Below, piece by piece: positions 8,571-18,759 of a stretch of 64,000 nt of DNA. Source of the stretch: Reinekea forsetii. Lineage in GTDB: Bacteria > Pseudomonadota > Gammaproteobacteria > Pseudomonadales > Natronospirillaceae. A program made the translations under genes and the position numbers. Positions within the stretch are counted from its first letter, which is position 1, and each line of letters starts with the position of its first letter. The DNA is taken from NCBI RefSeq assembly GCF_018860385.1, contig NZ_JAHKPH010000008.1, forward strand, positions 62,001 to 126,000, given 5' to 3'. Under the pieces are notes generated by a model. The model worked only from the letters and a program-made list of their open reading frames with translations. It was not told where the DNA came from and did no database searches.

Positions 8571-9032
8571 ATGCGTTGGGTTAGCATTCAAGAAGAAGAC
8601 TTTGTAGTTCAGAAAGAATACGAAAAACTGTGTTCTGATAATGCTCAAGACGGAGCCGTAGTGTTTTTTGTTGGCCGAGTACGGGATGTTAATGAAGGCG
8701 ATGATGTTAAGACCATGACCCTTGAGCATTATCCTGGTATGACAGAAAAAGCCTTGCACCAAATAATTGATAGGGCATGTGCTCAGTGGCAACTGACTCG
8801 AGTTAACGTGGTTCATCGAGTAGGAACTTTAGCGCCTAGTGATCAAATTGTATTTGTAGCCGTATCATCGCCGCATCGTCACGATTCTTTTGATGGCGCA
8901 CAATACATTATGGATTACTTAAAAACCGAAGCCCCTTTTTGGAAAAAAGAACATACCGATCAAGGAGCTCGATGGGTCTCCTCTCGTGACTCCGATAGCG
9001 AAAAAGTGAAGCAATGGCAATCAAAAGAATAA
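8571..9032 (+). CDS. moaE: Molybdopterin synthase catalytic subunit
   Basis: The 153-residue large subunit of molybdopterin synthase. It binds two MoaD tails and inserts two sulfurs into cyclic pyranopterin monophosphate to form the dithiolene. Visible features are VVFFVGRVRD in the first third, LEHYPGM, and the catalytic Lys segment KTEAPFWKKE at about 118-127. The ATG one base after the moaD stop gives the expected length; a start further upstream would lie wholly inside moaD. Its 3' end overlaps modA by 19 bases. Confidence 0.97.
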   Translation: MRWVSIQEEDFVVQKEYEKLCSDNAQDGAVVFFVGRVRDVNEGDDVKTMTLEHYPGMTEKALHQIIDRACAQWQLTRVNVVHRVGTLAPSDQIVFVAVSSPHRHDSFDGAQYIMDYLKTEAPFWKKEHTDQGARWVSSRDSDSEKVKQWQSKE

Positions 9033-9730
9033 CCACTTTATTTTGCCTATTGCTTTTGTTGGCTCAAACTCAAGCAGAGTCTTTGCATATCGCAGTGACC
9101 GCTAGCTTTAGACCTGTGCTAGATGAATTGGCCATTCAATTTGAAAAAGAAACAGGCATAGCGCTCACTATTTCTTCTGCGTCTACTGGTACTTTGTATC
9201 AACAAAGCCTGCATGGTGCACCATTTGATGTCTTCCTGTCTGCCGACAAACAGCGGCCACGAGCATTGCAAGATAAGCTGAAGTTATCTGAAGAGTCGGT
9301 ATTCATCTATGCAAAAGGTGAATTAGTTTTTGTCTCAACTGATCCTGCCTTAAAAAAATTAGAAGATATCCTTCATTCTAATCAAAGAGTAATCATCGCA
9401 AATGCAAAGGTAGCGCCTTTTGGTGTTGCAGCAGAACAAGTGCTCGTGTCGATTAATTATCGTGGTGAAAAAGTATTGGCCAATAATGTGATGCAAGCGC
9501 AGCAATATTTAAATTTAAGACTAGCGCCCACAGGCATCGTGTCAGCATCGGTTGCCCTTAACTTGCCAAGTACACCGATTCCACAATCTTTATACGAACC
9601 CGTAGAGCAGGCTGGCGTGGTTTTAAACGCTACACCCGTTAGCCAAACCTTTGTGAAATACCTTTCATCGCCAAAGGTTTTAGAACTGTATCAAAAGTAT
9701 GGGTATAGTATGGCTGATTCGACTCATTAA
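9014..9730 (+). CDS. modA: Molybdate ABC transporter, periplasmic binding protein
   Basis: A 238-residue periplasmic protein that captures molybdate (or tungstate) for import. The signal peptide is MAIKRITTLFCLLLLLAQTQA, with cleavage before ESLHIAV. The mature part has the ModA pattern of TASFRPVLDELA, a Ser/Thr-rich oxyanion-binding stretch SSASTGTLYQQ, GAPFDVFLSADKQRP and APTGIVSASVAL. It is somewhat shorter than typical ModA proteins (about 250). Coupling to the Moco synthesis genes by the 19-base overlap with moaE ties uptake directly to use. Confidence 0.94.
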   Translation: MAIKRITTLFCLLLLLAQTQAESLHIAVTASFRPVLDELAIQFEKETGIALTISSASTGTLYQQSLHGAPFDVFLSADKQRPRALQDKLKLSEESVFIYAKGELVFVSTDPALKKLEDILHSNQRVIIANAKVAPFGVAAEQVLVSINYRGEKVLANNVMQAQQYLNLRLAPTGIVSASVALNLPSTPIPQSLYEPVEQAGVVLNATPVSQTFVKYLSSPKVLELYQKYGYSMADSTH

Positions 9731-9738
9731 GTACTGAT

Positions 9739-10410
9739 ATGATTATTGATGCCATTTTGCTCACCCTTAAGCTGGCTTTGTTAACAACAGCGGTTTTGTT
9801 GTTAATGTGTTTGCCTTTGTCGCACTGGTTAGCTAAAACCCGCTCGCCTTTCAAACCCATCATAGAAGCGATCGTCGCATTGCCGCTCGTGCTGCCCCCA
9901 ACAGTATTGGGGTTTTACTTGCTCATCTGGATGTCGCCTAATCATACCTTGGGGCGTTGGTGGTTGAACGTGTTTGATCAACCCTTAGCCTTCAGTTTTT
10001 CTGGATTAGTGCTTGGCTCCGTGTTGTATTCACTTCCTTTCGTAGTGCAGCCGCTGCAACGTACCTTTGAAGCGCAATCCAAGCAGGTTCGTGAAGCTGC
10101 TTTTACGTTAGGTGCGAATAGTTGGCAAACATTTTGGGCAATTCAACTCCCTTTAGCTCGTCCCGGTCTTATAGCTGCTTCAGTACTAGGGTTCGCCCAT
10201 ACCGTAGGTGAGTTTGGCGTTGTTTTAATGATCGGCGGTAACATACCAGGGCAAACGCAAGTTTTGTCAATATTGTTATTTGATCAGGTTGAAAGCTCTC
10301 GCATTCAAGAAGCACACTGGTTGGCCGCTGGGTTGGTGGTGACTTCTTTAATTACCTTATTTAGTTTATATCGTTGGAACCGGTTTGCGGCCGTTAAGGT
10401 GGGCATTTAA
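9739..10410 (+). CDS. modB: Molybdate ABC transporter permease
   Basis: Inner-membrane channel subunit of 223 residues with five predicted transmembrane helices (near residues 5-27, 45-67, 84-106, 134-160 and 195-213). The cytoplasmic EAA loop that contacts ModC is AAFTLGANSWQTFWAI with the following LPLARPG. The start is eight bases behind modA, and its TAA overlaps the modC ATG as TAATG. The assignment rests on family pattern and on its place between modA and modC. Confidence 0.94.
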   Translation: MIIDAILLTLKLALLTTAVLLLMCLPLSHWLAKTRSPFKPIIEAIVALPLVLPPTVLGFYLLIWMSPNHTLGRWWLNVFDQPLAFSFSGLVLGSVLYSLPFVVQPLQRTFEAQSKQVREAAFTLGANSWQTFWAIQLPLARPGLIAASVLGFAHTVGEFGVVLMIGGNIPGQTQVLSILLFDQVESSRIQEAHWLAAGLVVTSLITLFSLYRWNRFAAVKVGI

Positions 10411-11441
10411 TGAAGCATTCTGTAACGGGTATACGGGCACAAATGGATGTTGAAATGCAAATTGAATGGCAGGCCAATAGCCGTATTGCATTAGTAGGCA
10501 ACAGTGGTGCGGGTAAAACTACCTTACTGAGATCTATTGCGGGTTTTGAAACTGAGTTAACCGAACAGGGAAGCTTTCACTCATTGTACCCTTGGCAGCG
10601 CTCTTGCAGTTATTTGCATCAACAGCCAGTCGTGTTTGCTCATCAAACTGTGTCACAAAGCTTTGCTTTTGCAGCCGAGCATCGCCACCAAGGGTACACT
10701 AATTTACCCTTCAATGAATGGGTCTCTTGGCTTGGTATTACGGAGCTGCTGAATAAAAAGTGCAGCGAACTTTCAGGCGGACAGCAACAGCGTGTATCGT
10801 TATTAAGGGCGTTGTTTTGCCAGCCTAAATTATTATTGCTGGATGAGTCATTCGCTTCTTTAGATCGAGAGAATGTATTCCAAGCCTGTCGAGTAATAGA
10901 TGACTACTGTCGATTAACGAATTCTGGATTTATTCTGGCCAGCCACCAGGATAAGCCGTTACGAATGTTATGTCGTGAAGTTGTAGTTGTAGAAGATCTT
11001 AAAACGAAAGCAATACAGCCGCTATTTAATGTGTTAAATCAACAGCAAGGGGACCAACTAAAAACAACCCTGACTTGCCATTGTGTCGAACTTGAGCATC
11101 AATTTTTAACCTCGACGCTGGAAGGGCAAACCTTATACGCAGAGCAACCTAAGTTGTGGCAACCTGGTTTGGCGCGTTTTACCTTAGATGCAAACTCCGT
11201 CAGTATTTCGTTGGCCGATCGCGCCCAAACGTCGCTGGTTAATCGGCTCAACGTGTCCATTGATTCTCATCAACAACATGGTAGTGATCATTTTAAAGTT
11301 TGGCTATCGTTAGGTGAATCAGGCTTTTGGGCGATTGTTTCGCATTGGTCTTGGGACCGGCTTGGGTTACACGATGGGCAATCAGTGTTTGCGGAGTTTA
11401 AGGTTGGTGCGTTAGAGTGGTCAGGGCAGTGGTCCCAATAA
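10410..11441 (+). CDS. modC: Molybdate ABC transporter, ATP-binding subunit
   Basis: The ATPase of the molybdate importer, 343 residues. Walker A is GNSGAGKTT at about 31-39, the signature is LSGGQQQR, and Walker B is LLLLDESFASLD, with Ser where Pro is usual but with the catalytic Glu kept. The C-terminal 120 residues fit a TOBE/Mop-like molybdate-sensing domain in weakly conserved form. The nucleotide domain is compact, with a short N-terminus before Walker A. It is last of the clear molybdenum genes; a membrane-protein gene follows after 21 bases with no terminator between them. Confidence 0.92.
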   Translation: MKHSVTGIRAQMDVEMQIEWQANSRIALVGNSGAGKTTLLRSIAGFETELTEQGSFHSLYPWQRSCSYLHQQPVVFAHQTVSQSFAFAAEHRHQGYTNLPFNEWVSWLGITELLNKKCSELSGGQQQRVSLLRALFCQPKLLLLDESFASLDRENVFQACRVIDDYCRLTNSGFILASHQDKPLRMLCREVVVVEDLKTKAIQPLFNVLNQQQGDQLKTTLTCHCVELEHQFLTSTLEGQTLYAEQPKLWQPGLARFTLDANSVSISLADRAQTSLVNRLNVSIDSHQQHGSDHFKVWLSLGESGFWAIVSHWSWDRLGLHDGQSVFAEFKVGALEWSGQWSQ

Positions 11442-11462
11442 TTTAATAATATAGGTCGATTC

Positions 11463-14066
11463 ATGGAAGAGCTCATATTTTTTGTTCTCGGTATCCTCAT
11501 TTTAGTCGCTTGGGGCTTAGCTCTCATCGGTGTCCCATTACTGTTTCGCCGAATTAAAACATTGGAGAGCCGAGTTTTAGAGCTTTCAATAAAGGTTAAA
11601 ACCAGTGCCGAACGCCAAATAGAAAAGCCCATAGCGTCTAATGCTTCCGATAATTCTGAACAAATAAACGAAAGCGCTAACCCTGAAGAATATGAAGAAG
11701 CGTTAACCAATGCATACTCCGAAGAAACCCATCAAGCCAATGAAGTTACCTCTATACCGTCTGAACCCGTTGAACCAGATACGCAAAGCCAACCCGCCGA
11801 TGAAAATATAAAAACACCGGGAAACCCCTCTTGGCTTGAGAGGCAGTTATCCACCCATTTAACGGCGAAAATTGGTGCAATTATTTTAATTTTTGGCGCG
11901 GTATTTCTTGCAAAATACACTGCGGATATTGGGTTGTTCAGTTTAACGGCACGGCTCTGGTCCATGGGGCTCGCAGGCCTTGGCATAGCGCTGCTCGGCG
12001 TAAAGCTTAACCAAAGACGGGCATTGTATGGCCATGTTCTGCAAGGAACAGGGTTTGCGATATGGTTAGCAACCTGGTTTGCAAGCCATGTTATATACGA
12101 ACTGGTTGGCTGGGTTCCGACGTTGATTGCTTGTGTGTTTGCTGTGTTGTTTGTGGGTTATCGTGCGATCAAACAAAATTCGCAGGTGTTAGCTTTTATT
12201 GCATTGCTGGGTGGATTAATCGCCCCATTTATTGCCAGCTCAGAAGCTTCCTCATTGTGGCGCTTGTTCAGCTACCTCTTGGTGCTCAATATCGGTGCCG
12301 CTTGGATTGTTCAAGACAAGCCTTGGAAATGGTTCTTAAGGCTCAGCTATTTAGGCAGTTTAATACTGGTCTCATTGCTAGTAACCGCAGAATATTTACA
12401 GGAGGATTTATCTAATTCTCAAGTACAAACCCCTATGGTGTTATTTATTTTAGGGCTGGTAGTTGTGTATTCCCTATTGGCGGCTAAATGGGTTATCAAA
12501 GGTGCTCCCTTGGTTCAAAAGCTGCTACCTGGGCTAACCATTACGGTGCCGGCTATGGCTGGCTTAGCCATTTACGCAATATTAAAAGATTCGAATTTAA
12601 TCATCGCCGCGGTCTATTTAATTACAGCTTGCTGGTACGGTGTAGTATGGCATCGAACCGCTTACCGTGGCTTTGCTGCTACCGCGATTGTGGCGGCCAG
12701 TTTAGCCGTCCCTTTTGCTTTAAATGACTTGCTGTCAAGTTTAATTTATTCAATTGAAGGCGCGGCATTTTTTGTTTTTGCCGTTCGTCAGCAACGCTGG
12801 CTATACCTAGTATGGGCAAGTTTGATTCAGGTCGCGGGGGCCGTTTTTGCCATTCATTTGTTTACTGATCCTGAAGTGCTTAGTAATAGCAGCTATTTGG
12901 CCTGGCCATTGTTTGGCGCGGTTGTTGCCGCTGGTATGTTCAGCAGTTGGACGCTATACACTCAGCAAGGATTCGAACTGTTTAATGCATGGTTACAAAA
13001 AGGTTTTTTTGCTTGGAGTTTATTTTGGTGGTTATATCTTTGGGGCTTTTACAGTGCCGAAGTCTTTTCAACCACCACATTCGTAACGGTTTGCCTCGGG
13101 GTTATGCCGTTAACATTGGCGCTGATCTCATGGGCCCATTACAAACTTAATTGGTCTACGCTGGTCAGTTTCCATTGGTTATTGACAGCCCTTGCGTTAG
13201 TGGCCGCCGCCGTGTTTTATGCAGAGCTGGGTTCCACTGCAACGTATAGTGATATTAGCTTAGTCTGCATGATTTTGTTGGGCTATTGGACCGGGCGATT
13301 GCTTCTTTCGAAAATTGGCACCAATACAATAAAATACGAAGGCTTGGCGTTATGGTTCGGCTTTCCCTTTGTCTTGGGCTTACTAATAACTCAACTGGGG
13401 CAACTGCAAACAGACTGGCATGTGTTAGGGTTCTTCTTGCCTTTTGTTCTAATGTTCGCGACACATAAAAAAGCGCTTCCATTGTTTTTTGACGATCCAG
13501 CCACCCAAAGAAATATTTTGGCTTGGAGTGTTGGCGTAGTTATGTTGGCCAGCCTTATGACCGTGGCTTCAATCGGGGATTATTCTCCGTGGCCCTTTGT
13601 AGCCATTGTGCATCCTATATCATTGATGATCATGTTATTAGGGTACAGCTTGCTAAAACTCAATAAGATCTTTTCGAACATGATGGTGCCGGTTTTCTTC
13701 TGGTGCGCATTAATGTTAACCATAGAGCTTAATCGTATATTATTTCATTACTACGGAGTTGGTTTTCAACTCGATGCTTGGCTTTCGTCGGCGCTTACCC
13801 AAATGGTTTGGTCGTTGGTTTGGTCAATAGTGGGTGCTTCTTTAATGCTTTTAGGTGCAAAGAGGAGCATGAGTCGCCGGATGTGGTTTAGTGGGGCATC
13901 TGTATTAGGCGTAGTCGTACTCAAATTGTTTATACTGGATTTAAGCAATGTCGATACGTTATTTAGAATCTTATCTTTTATTGGTGTTGGTGGATTATTG
14001 TTAGCGGTGGGCTATTTTGCGCCACTACCGCTATCAAGAGAAAGTGAGCCTCAAACAGAAAGCTAG
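11463..14066 (+). CDS. DUF2339 family polytopic membrane protein
   Basis: An 867-residue inner-membrane protein. After one N-terminal helix (about 4-27) comes an acidic, probably disordered, linker (about 45-120). A conserved entry segment, [19 protein letters not shown], then leads into more than twenty closely packed hydrophobic helices up to the end. This is the layout of DUF2339 proteins, whose function is unknown; roles in envelope or polysaccharide processes have been suggested only from context. It is 21 bases behind modC without a terminator, so it may be carried on the molybdenum transcript, though a link to molybdenum is not otherwise supported. Its stop overlaps the stop of the convergent chemoreceptor gene by 4 bases. 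Confidence 0.85.
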   Translation: MEELIFFVLGILILVAWGLALIGVPLLFRRIKTLESRVLELSIKVKTSAERQIEKPIASNASDNSEQINESANPEEYEEALTNAYSEETHQANEVTSIPSEPVEPDTQSQPADENIKTPGNPSWLERQLSTHLTAKIGAIILIFGAVFLAKYTADIGLFSLTARLWSMGLAGLGIALLGVKLNQRRALYGHVLQGTGFAIWLATWFASHVIYELVGWVPTLIACVFAVLFVGYRAIKQNSQVLAFIALLGGLIAPFIASSEASSLWRLFSYLLVLNIGAAWIVQDKPWKWFLRLSYLGSLILVSLLVTAEYLQEDLSNSQVQTPMVLFILGLVVVYSLLAAKWVIKGAPLVQKLLPGLTITVPAMAGLAIYAILKDSNLIIAAVYLITACWYGVVWHRTAYRGFAATAIVAASLAVPFALNDLLSSLIYSIEGAAFFVFAVRQQRWLYLVWASLIQVAGAVFAIHLFTDPEVLSNSSYLAWPLFGAVVAAGMFSSWTLYTQQGFELFNAWLQKGFFAWSLFWWLYLWGFYSAEVFSTTTFVTVCLGVMPLTLALISWAHYKLNWSTLVSFHWLLTALALVAAAVFYAELGSTATYSDISLVCMILLGYWTGRLLLSKIGTNTIKYEGLALWFGFPFVLGLLITQLGQLQTDWHVLGFFLPFVLMFATHKKALPLFFDDPATQRNILAWSVGVVMLASLMTVASIGDYSPWPFVAIVHPISLMIMLLGYSLLKLNKIFSNMMVPVFFWCALMLTIELNRILFHYYGVGFQLDAWLSSALTQMVWSLVWSIVGASLMLLGAKRSMSRRMWFSGASVLGVVVLKLFILDLSNVDTLFRILSFIGVGGLLLAVGYFAPLPLSRESEPQTES

Positions 14067-15724
14067 TTTACTTTAAAAAAGGCGATCGACTTCACCAAGC
14101 TTTCACTGAGCTCGTTAAGTGACTCGGTTGACTCGAGTGAATGCTTCGCGCGCTCCGTGTTTTCTTCAGTGATTTTATTTACGTCGGAAACAATGGTGGA
14201 AATATTAGCCAGAGTCGTCGTTTGTTCAGTTGAAGCATTGGCGGTTTCATGGGTCCATTGAGTAATCTGCGCTACGGCTTGGTCAAATGCTGAAATTGCT
14301 TGGCCGGCCGCGCTAGCCTTGGCCACCGATTGATCAGATTTTTCATGGCTCCCTTCAATTACGTTAACGGCCAAGCCTGTTTCATTTCTTAAGTCACCCA
14401 ACGTTTGTTGAATTTCTTCCGTCGATGTATGAGTGCGAGCCGCCAAACTTCGAACTTCATCTGCAACTACAGCGAAACCTCGCCCCTGCTCACCGGCACG
14501 CGCCGCTTCGATGGCGGCGTTTAATGCAAGTAGGTTGGTCTGTTCTGCAATAGCCTGGATGGACGTAATGACCGTGGTAATGTTTTCGGCTTGGCTGTCT
14601 AGGTTTTTAATAACAGAGACCGATTTTACAATATCTTCAGCCAAAGACTCGATAGAGGAGACGGTTTCCGACACGGTATCTCGGCCAATTTTTGCAGCAT
14701 CGGAGGCTTCCGATGCGACGGCAAGTGATTCCGTTGCCGCAGAGTTCACTTGGTTGGAATAACCTTCTAATTGCTCAATGGCCGCCGCCAGTTGGTGCAA
14801 GTTGTCCTGTTGATGCTCTGCATCCTTGAGTCTATGTTCGGTGTCATTCAAAATGCCTGCGCTCGAAGATCGCAAGTGTTCCGCGATATTAATAACAGTT
14901 TCCACTATGGTGCGTAATTGCTGGTTCATTTGAATAACGGCCAATTTGACGTTATCCACTTCATCGCCATTTTCATTTGCCGTAACTTGTATTGTCAGAT
15001 CACCATTGGCCAGTTTATTGGTCATCGTTACAATGCTAAGTAAATCTGTTTTTAGTTTGCGCAATACAAAATAAGAAGCCAATAGCGCGGCACCGATAAT
15101 GACTACGATCGCCAGAAGTGTGTTTTGAATCACGGACTGCTGATTTTTAATCAATTCCTGAGTTCTTAAGCTGAACATCTTCCCGAAGTAACTTCGGAAG
15201 CTATTTACGCTGCCGTCCATGGGTTCTATGGCCGCTACAATACCTTTGTCGGCGGCATTTCGTTGATTCCAAGAACCCTTAGTGAGCCAGACTTCCGCGG
15301 CGCTTTCAAACGCTACCACTACTTGTTCCCAGTTTTGATTGTATGCTTCAAGGTAGTTTTCTAGTAAGGCATCCGGGTTGGCTGAATTCCATGTGTTTTC
15401 AATGCTAGTATCGAGCGTGCTAAAATGCGCTGACAGTGCTTGAATCAGGTCATGCCCCTGCTCAACAGCGGCCTGCATTTCTTCTTCTGTTATTTTCTTA
15501 GAGAAAAACTCTGGGCCTAATGCCCTGAGAGCTGTTAAATGATCCTTCGTCACACTCCAATGTTCAGCCAATGCCGTTTCAAATGCTCTTAGCTCAGCAT
15601 CTTGTTGGTTGCCTTGAATGACCCCAGCAAAGCTTGTGATAAAATAGCCAGATAAAAGGAGAAGCGTAACAATTAACGATATTACCAGTAGGCTAATTTT
15701 CACTGTGATGGAAAGTTTTTTCAT
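14063..15724 (-). CDS. Methyl-accepting chemotaxis protein
   Basis: A 553-residue transmembrane chemoreceptor that controls CheA and so flagellar rotation. Transmembrane helices lie at about 8-30 and 198-218, enclosing a mostly helical periplasmic sensor of about 165 residues (four-helix-bundle type, ligand unknown). A HAMP region follows, then the signalling coiled coil with the highly conserved tip [20 protein letters not shown] and [15 protein letters not shown]. There is no C-terminal NWETF-like CheR-docking pentapeptide. A sigma-28-like promoter precedes it (15766-15792), which would place it in the late flagellar regulon. It is a single gene, convergent with the DUF2339 gene. Confidence 0.96.
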   Translation of the reverse strand: MKKLSITVKISLLVISLIVTLLLLSGYFITSFAGVIQGNQQDAELRAFETALAEHWSVTKDHLTALRALGPEFFSKKITEEEMQAAVEQGHDLIQALSAHFSTLDTSIENTWNSANPDALLENYLEAYNQNWEQVVVAFESAAEVWLTKGSWNQRNAADKGIVAAIEPMDGSVNSFRSYFGKMFSLRTQELIKNQQSVIQNTLLAIVVIIGAALLASYFVLRKLKTDLLSIVTMTNKLANGDLTIQVTANENGDEVDNVKLAVIQMNQQLRTIVETVINIAEHLRSSSAGILNDTEHRLKDAEHQQDNLHQLAAAIEQLEGYSNQVNSAATESLAVASEASDAAKIGRDTVSETVSSIESLAEDIVKSVSVIKNLDSQAENITTVITSIQAIAEQTNLLALNAAIEAARAGEQGRGFAVVADEVRSLAARTHTSTEEIQQTLGDLRNETGLAVNVIEGSHEKSDQSVAKASAAGQAISAFDQAVAQITQWTHETANASTEQTTTLANISTIVSDVNKITEENTERAKHSLESTESLNELSESLVKSIAFFKVN

Positions 15725-15765
15725 GGCGCACCTGTCACTACTTTTAATTCACTTTAGTTCAATCT

Positions 15766-15792
15766 TTATCGACCTGCAGGATTAATCCATTA
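15766..15792 (-). promoter_or_regulatory. Candidate sigma-28 (FliA) promoter of the chemoreceptor gene
   Basis: Read on the - strand, TAATGGAT, 11 bases and GTCGATAA. The -10 part matches the sigma-28 consensus GCCGATAA at 7 of 8 positions; the -35 part matches TAAAGTTT at 5 of 8. Spacing is exactly 11. It ends about 42 bases before the ATG. Confidence 0.45.
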
Positions 15793-15937
15793 GGACTTTA
15801 ATCGATGAAAACGACGTTCTGTGAATCCTAAGCATGAATGTCTTATAGTCGAGTGGCTTTTTGAATCGATGCTGATGAAATAATATGCACGGTTTAATGC
15901 CAGCATTGCTCTATAAAATCCGTACAAAGGAATACAA

Positions 15938-16651
15938 ATGTTCGATCTTCACTGGGTAGTAGCCGCCTTCGCTTTGTTTGTCGGTTGTGCAATTCAAACA
16001 GCGATAGGGTTTGGGATGGCGGTTATAGCCGCGCCGATCATTGTGATTTTTAAGCCCGAATGGGTTCCAACCACCTTAACCATGGTTGCACTCGTGTTGA
16101 GTATTCAAAATACATGGAACCAGCGCAGTGGTTTAGCGGTTCGCTTAATTGTACCGGCGATGATTTCGCGCCTCCCGGGAACGGTTCTAGGTGCTTGGAT
16201 ATTGCTTATTATCCCCGTTCAGATGTTACAGACGTTAGTTTCTGTCATGGTGTTTGTGGCGATATTTGTCACTCTGTTTGCAAAGCCGTTTGCCGCAACT
16301 CGTGCAAATTTAAGTGTGGCGGGTTTCGTATCAGGTATCGCAGGAACCACCACCAGTATTGGTGGTCCGCCCATGGCGCTGGTTATGCAACATGGAGATT
16401 CACACACCACTCGGGCTAATTTATCGTTGTATTTCACATTTTCCTGCATAACCTCACTCATCAGCTATCAGGTAGTAGGAATCTTAGATAGGGGGCTTTG
16501 GCTGGCTGGAATGAGCTTTATTCCAGTGGCCTATTTAGGTTTTTTTGTCGGCAAACAACTAAGGCACTGGGTAGATGACCGGTTTAGAGTCATCTTATTG
16601 AGCCTTTGTTCGTTGTCGGCTTTTATCGCGCTTTATGGTGCGGTTTTCTAA
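15938..16651 (+). CDS. TSUP (TauE/SafE) family anion permease
   Basis: A 237-residue inner-membrane protein with seven to eight predicted helices arranged as two similar halves. The first half carries CAIQTAIGFGMAVIAAPI and the second carries GFVSGIAGTTTSIGGPPMAL, the duplicated Gly-rich signature of the TauE/SafE sulfite exporter family. Family members export or import sulfonates, sulfite or other small organic anions; nothing nearby fixes the substrate. A good AAGGA site precedes the ATG. The acyltransferase gene follows in the same direction after 64 AT-rich bases that hold a weak hairpin, so co-transcription is possible. Confidence 0.88.
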   Translation: MFDLHWVVAAFALFVGCAIQTAIGFGMAVIAAPIIVIFKPEWVPTTLTMVALVLSIQNTWNQRSGLAVRLIVPAMISRLPGTVLGAWILLIIPVQMLQTLVSVMVFVAIFVTLFAKPFAATRANLSVAGFVSGIAGTTTSIGGPPMALVMQHGDSHTTRANLSLYFTFSCITSLISYQVVGILDRGLWLAGMSFIPVAYLGFFVGKQLRHWVDDRFRVILLSLCSLSAFIALYGAVF

Positions 16652-16715
16652 TAACTATTTGCCTAAAAAGCAAATTCAATTAAAAATAATAAATTTAGTC
16701 GTGACGGAGTAACTA

Positions 16716-17603
16716 GTGAAGCGTTTTTTTCAAGCCATTTTAGGCTCACTTTCAATATTAATGTTGGTGTTATTTACACTATTTATTGGCATATTTGTCT
16801 TTTTAGCCATTTTATTGCGTGTACTGACACCGCGATCATTGCGCCATAAAATAGCCAGCCCTGTGATGGTGGCGGTGGCTAATTTCTGGATATCCGCCAA
16901 TTTAGTGTGGATGAAGTACGTTTTACGTATCGATTTTCATAACGAAAACCCAGTGCCTTTAACAATGAATCAATGGTCTCTGGTCATTTCTAACCATCGT
17001 AGCTGGGTCGATATTTTCGCGTTGTTCGCTGTATTTCATCGCAAAATTCCTATTTTGAAGTTTTTCATTAAAAAGGAAATGGCCAAGGTTCCGGTCGTTG
17101 GTCAAGCATGGTGGGCATTGGATTACCCCTTTATGCAACGGCACTCTAAATCCTATTTAGCGAAATACCCTGAAAAGGTAAATGATGATTTAAAGGCGAC
17201 AAAGAAGGCTTGCGAAAAATTCAGTTTGCAGCCTACTAGTGTGGTTAATTTTTTAGAAGGCACACGTTTTTCGGAAGAAAAACATGGAAAAACCAAGTCA
17301 CCCTATAAAAATTTGTTAAAGCCCAAAGCCGGTGGCATTGCGTTTACGATTCAAGCATTGGGGCGAAAATTTTCAACCGTCCTCGATGTCACTATCGCGT
17401 ACGGTGGGCAAACCCCTAGTTTTTGGGACATGGCCTGTGGTCGTGTCAATAAAGTGCGCATTCACATTCAACCCACGGACGTCCCAGAGAAATTTCTAGA
17501 AATGGACTATCGTGCAAGCAGTGACATGCGTGTTCAGTTTCAAGAGTGGCTGAATGAACGTTGGAAACTCAAAGACGCCTTACTTGAGCAGATGTCTGAG
17601 TAA
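16716..17603 (+). CDS. Lysophospholipid acyltransferase, YihG/PlsC-like
   Basis: A 295-residue membrane-bound acyltransferase of the PlsC superfamily. A hydrophobic N-terminal helix (about 10-35) is followed by the catalytic box NHRSWVD (His94, Asp99), the glycerophosphate-binding region FLEGTRFSEEK, and PYKNLLKPKAGGIAFTI. The last two blocks are typical of the YihG branch, whose E. coli member acts on lysophosphatidic acid and shapes phospholipid acyl composition. It starts with GTG behind CGGAG. Its 3' end overlaps the convergent rhomboid gene by 24 bases. The family is clear; acyl donor and acceptor are inferred. Confidence 0.88.
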   Translation: MKRFFQAILGSLSILMLVLFTLFIGIFVFLAILLRVLTPRSLRHKIASPVMVAVANFWISANLVWMKYVLRIDFHNENPVPLTMNQWSLVISNHRSWVDIFALFAVFHRKIPILKFFIKKEMAKVPVVGQAWWALDYPFMQRHSKSYLAKYPEKVNDDLKATKKACEKFSLQPTSVVNFLEGTRFSEEKHGKTKSPYKNLLKPKAGGIAFTIQALGRKFSTVLDVTIAYGGQTPSFWDMACGRVNKVRIHIQPTDVPEKFLEMDYRASSDMRVQFQEWLNERWKLKDALLEQMSE

Positions 17604-18197
17604 ACGCTTTTTGATGACAGGAAGCGAGGCGTACCCCAACGCTATGCCTGAAACTAAGCCGCCTATATGGGCGGCATTATCAACCGGTAGAAATAATCCC
17701 ATCAACAGGTTGATCCCTAATATCATCGCGATGTTTTTACCCCAGACCTTTGACAATTCAGGTTGAATTAGCTTACCAAGCAACACGGCTATAAAAACGC
17801 CAAATAACCCAAAGATAGCCCCAGATGCTCCTGCGCTAAGCACCCCTTGATTAAAGAAGTAACTTGCGGTGCTTCCTGCAATGCCCGTCAGTAGATAGAT
17901 AGCTATAAATAAGCCAGAGCCAACCAAGGGTTCAATAAAGCGGCCCAGAATGACCAAAGAGACCGAATTGAAGAGCAGGTGCATTAAACCGAGGTGCAAA
18001 AAAATACTGCTGACCAACCGCCATACCTGGCCCGCTTCGACAAGTTTTGAGTAGTTAGCGCCGAATTTTAATAGTGTAATCGGGTGAAAGGCATCTAACG
18101 ACCGGCTAACTACCACTAAGGCAAGAAATATTGCACAGTTTAAGATAAGTATAATAGGCGTTGCTATATAGCCTTGGCGAGGAACGAAATAATTCAT
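17580..18197 (-). CDS. Rhomboid family intramembrane serine protease
   Basis: A 205-residue polytopic protein with six predicted helices. It has the rhomboid catalytic dyad: Ser125 in GASGAIFG and His177 in AAHIGG, plus the oxyanion-stabilising HLLFN (Asn77) and the WR motif in loop 1 (WRLVSS at 59-64). Rhomboids cut single-span membrane proteins within the bilayer; the substrate here is unknown. The ATG at 18197 is chosen over an in-frame GTG two codons upstream. The coding end runs 24 bases into the acyltransferase gene on the other strand, so the last residues of both are encoded by the same DNA. Confidence 0.92.
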   Translation of the reverse strand: MNYFVPRQGYIATPIILILNCAIFLALVVVSRSLDAFHPITLLKFGANYSKLVEAGQVWRLVSSIFLHLGLMHLLFNSVSLVILGRFIEPLVGSGLFIAIYLLTGIAGSTASYFFNQGVLSAGASGAIFGLFGVFIAVLLGKLIQPELSKVWGKNIAMILGINLLMGLFLPVDNAAHIGGLVSGIALGYASLPVIKKRLLRHLLK

Positions 18198-18370
18198 AAC
18201 CACTTAATTTTATTGAAAAAAACCAACTTAGTTGAAGACGGTAATGGGTGCAAGGATTTATACTTTTTCATGATCTTATCTGTAAACTTTTTAAACAAGT
18301 GTGGCTGCAAGTTCGAAATTTAACCAAGCATTCGCTATACTCATCGGTCTATTTCAAGTTAGATATTATT

Positions 18371-18691
18371 ATGAAATTGCGGGTTACCTCTAAAAAAGAC
18401 ATTCGAGAAGATCTTGATGCCGAAGTCAATGCATTCTTAAGGCACGGCGGGAACATTAATGAAGTAGAAAGAGGTAAGAGCGGCTTAGATCATGCTAAGC
18501 CCTGGATAAACCCATTTAAATCGTCTGATTCTGAAAAGGCACAGTCTCGAACACCGGTTCCTGAGGTTGTTGCCGCGATAGATCAGCGCAAGAAAACAAA
18601 AAATAAAAAGACAACCCGATCTAAGCGAGCTGAAAAGCGTTGGATATATGATGATTTTGGTGAGCCAATTCGTTGGGAATGGGTTGAATAA
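18371..18691 (+). CDS. Small basic protein of unknown function
   Basis: A 106-residue soluble protein that I do not recognise with confidence. The N-terminal part (KKDIREDLDAEVNAFLRHGG, then NINEVERGKSG) has the look of a small helical domain found in short DNA- or RNA-associated proteins of gammaproteobacteria. The middle and end are Lys/Arg-rich (RKKTKNKKTTRSKRAEKR) and the tail is aromatic (WIYDDFGEPIRWEWVE). The start at 18371 is chosen because the frame upstream, although open, has no similar character. It lies divergent from the rhomboid gene. A nucleic-acid-related role is only a guess from charge. Confidence 0.65.
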   Translation: MKLRVTSKKDIREDLDAEVNAFLRHGGNINEVERGKSGLDHAKPWINPFKSSDSEKAQSRTPVPEVVAAIDQRKKTKNKKTTRSKRAEKRWIYDDFGEPIRWEWVE

Positions 18692-18734
18692 CCCAAGAAA
18701 TAAAACAAGTTATTAGTCGAAAGAATTAAAAACC

Positions 18735-18759
18735 CTGAGTGGATCAATAATTCACTCAG
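18735..18759. repeat. Hairpin behind the small basic protein gene
   Basis: CTGAGTG (18735-18741) pairs with CACTCAG (18753-18759). There is no T run on the + side, so it is a poor terminator for the gene before it, but an A run at 18728-18732 would make it a terminator for antisense transcription. It directly abuts the candidate Pho box. Confidence 0.4.

Noticed and set aside
12062-12415. 117-codon frame within the DUF2339 gene
   Set aside because: It is a shifted-frame shadow of hydrophobic codons in a polytopic membrane protein, with no independent start signal.
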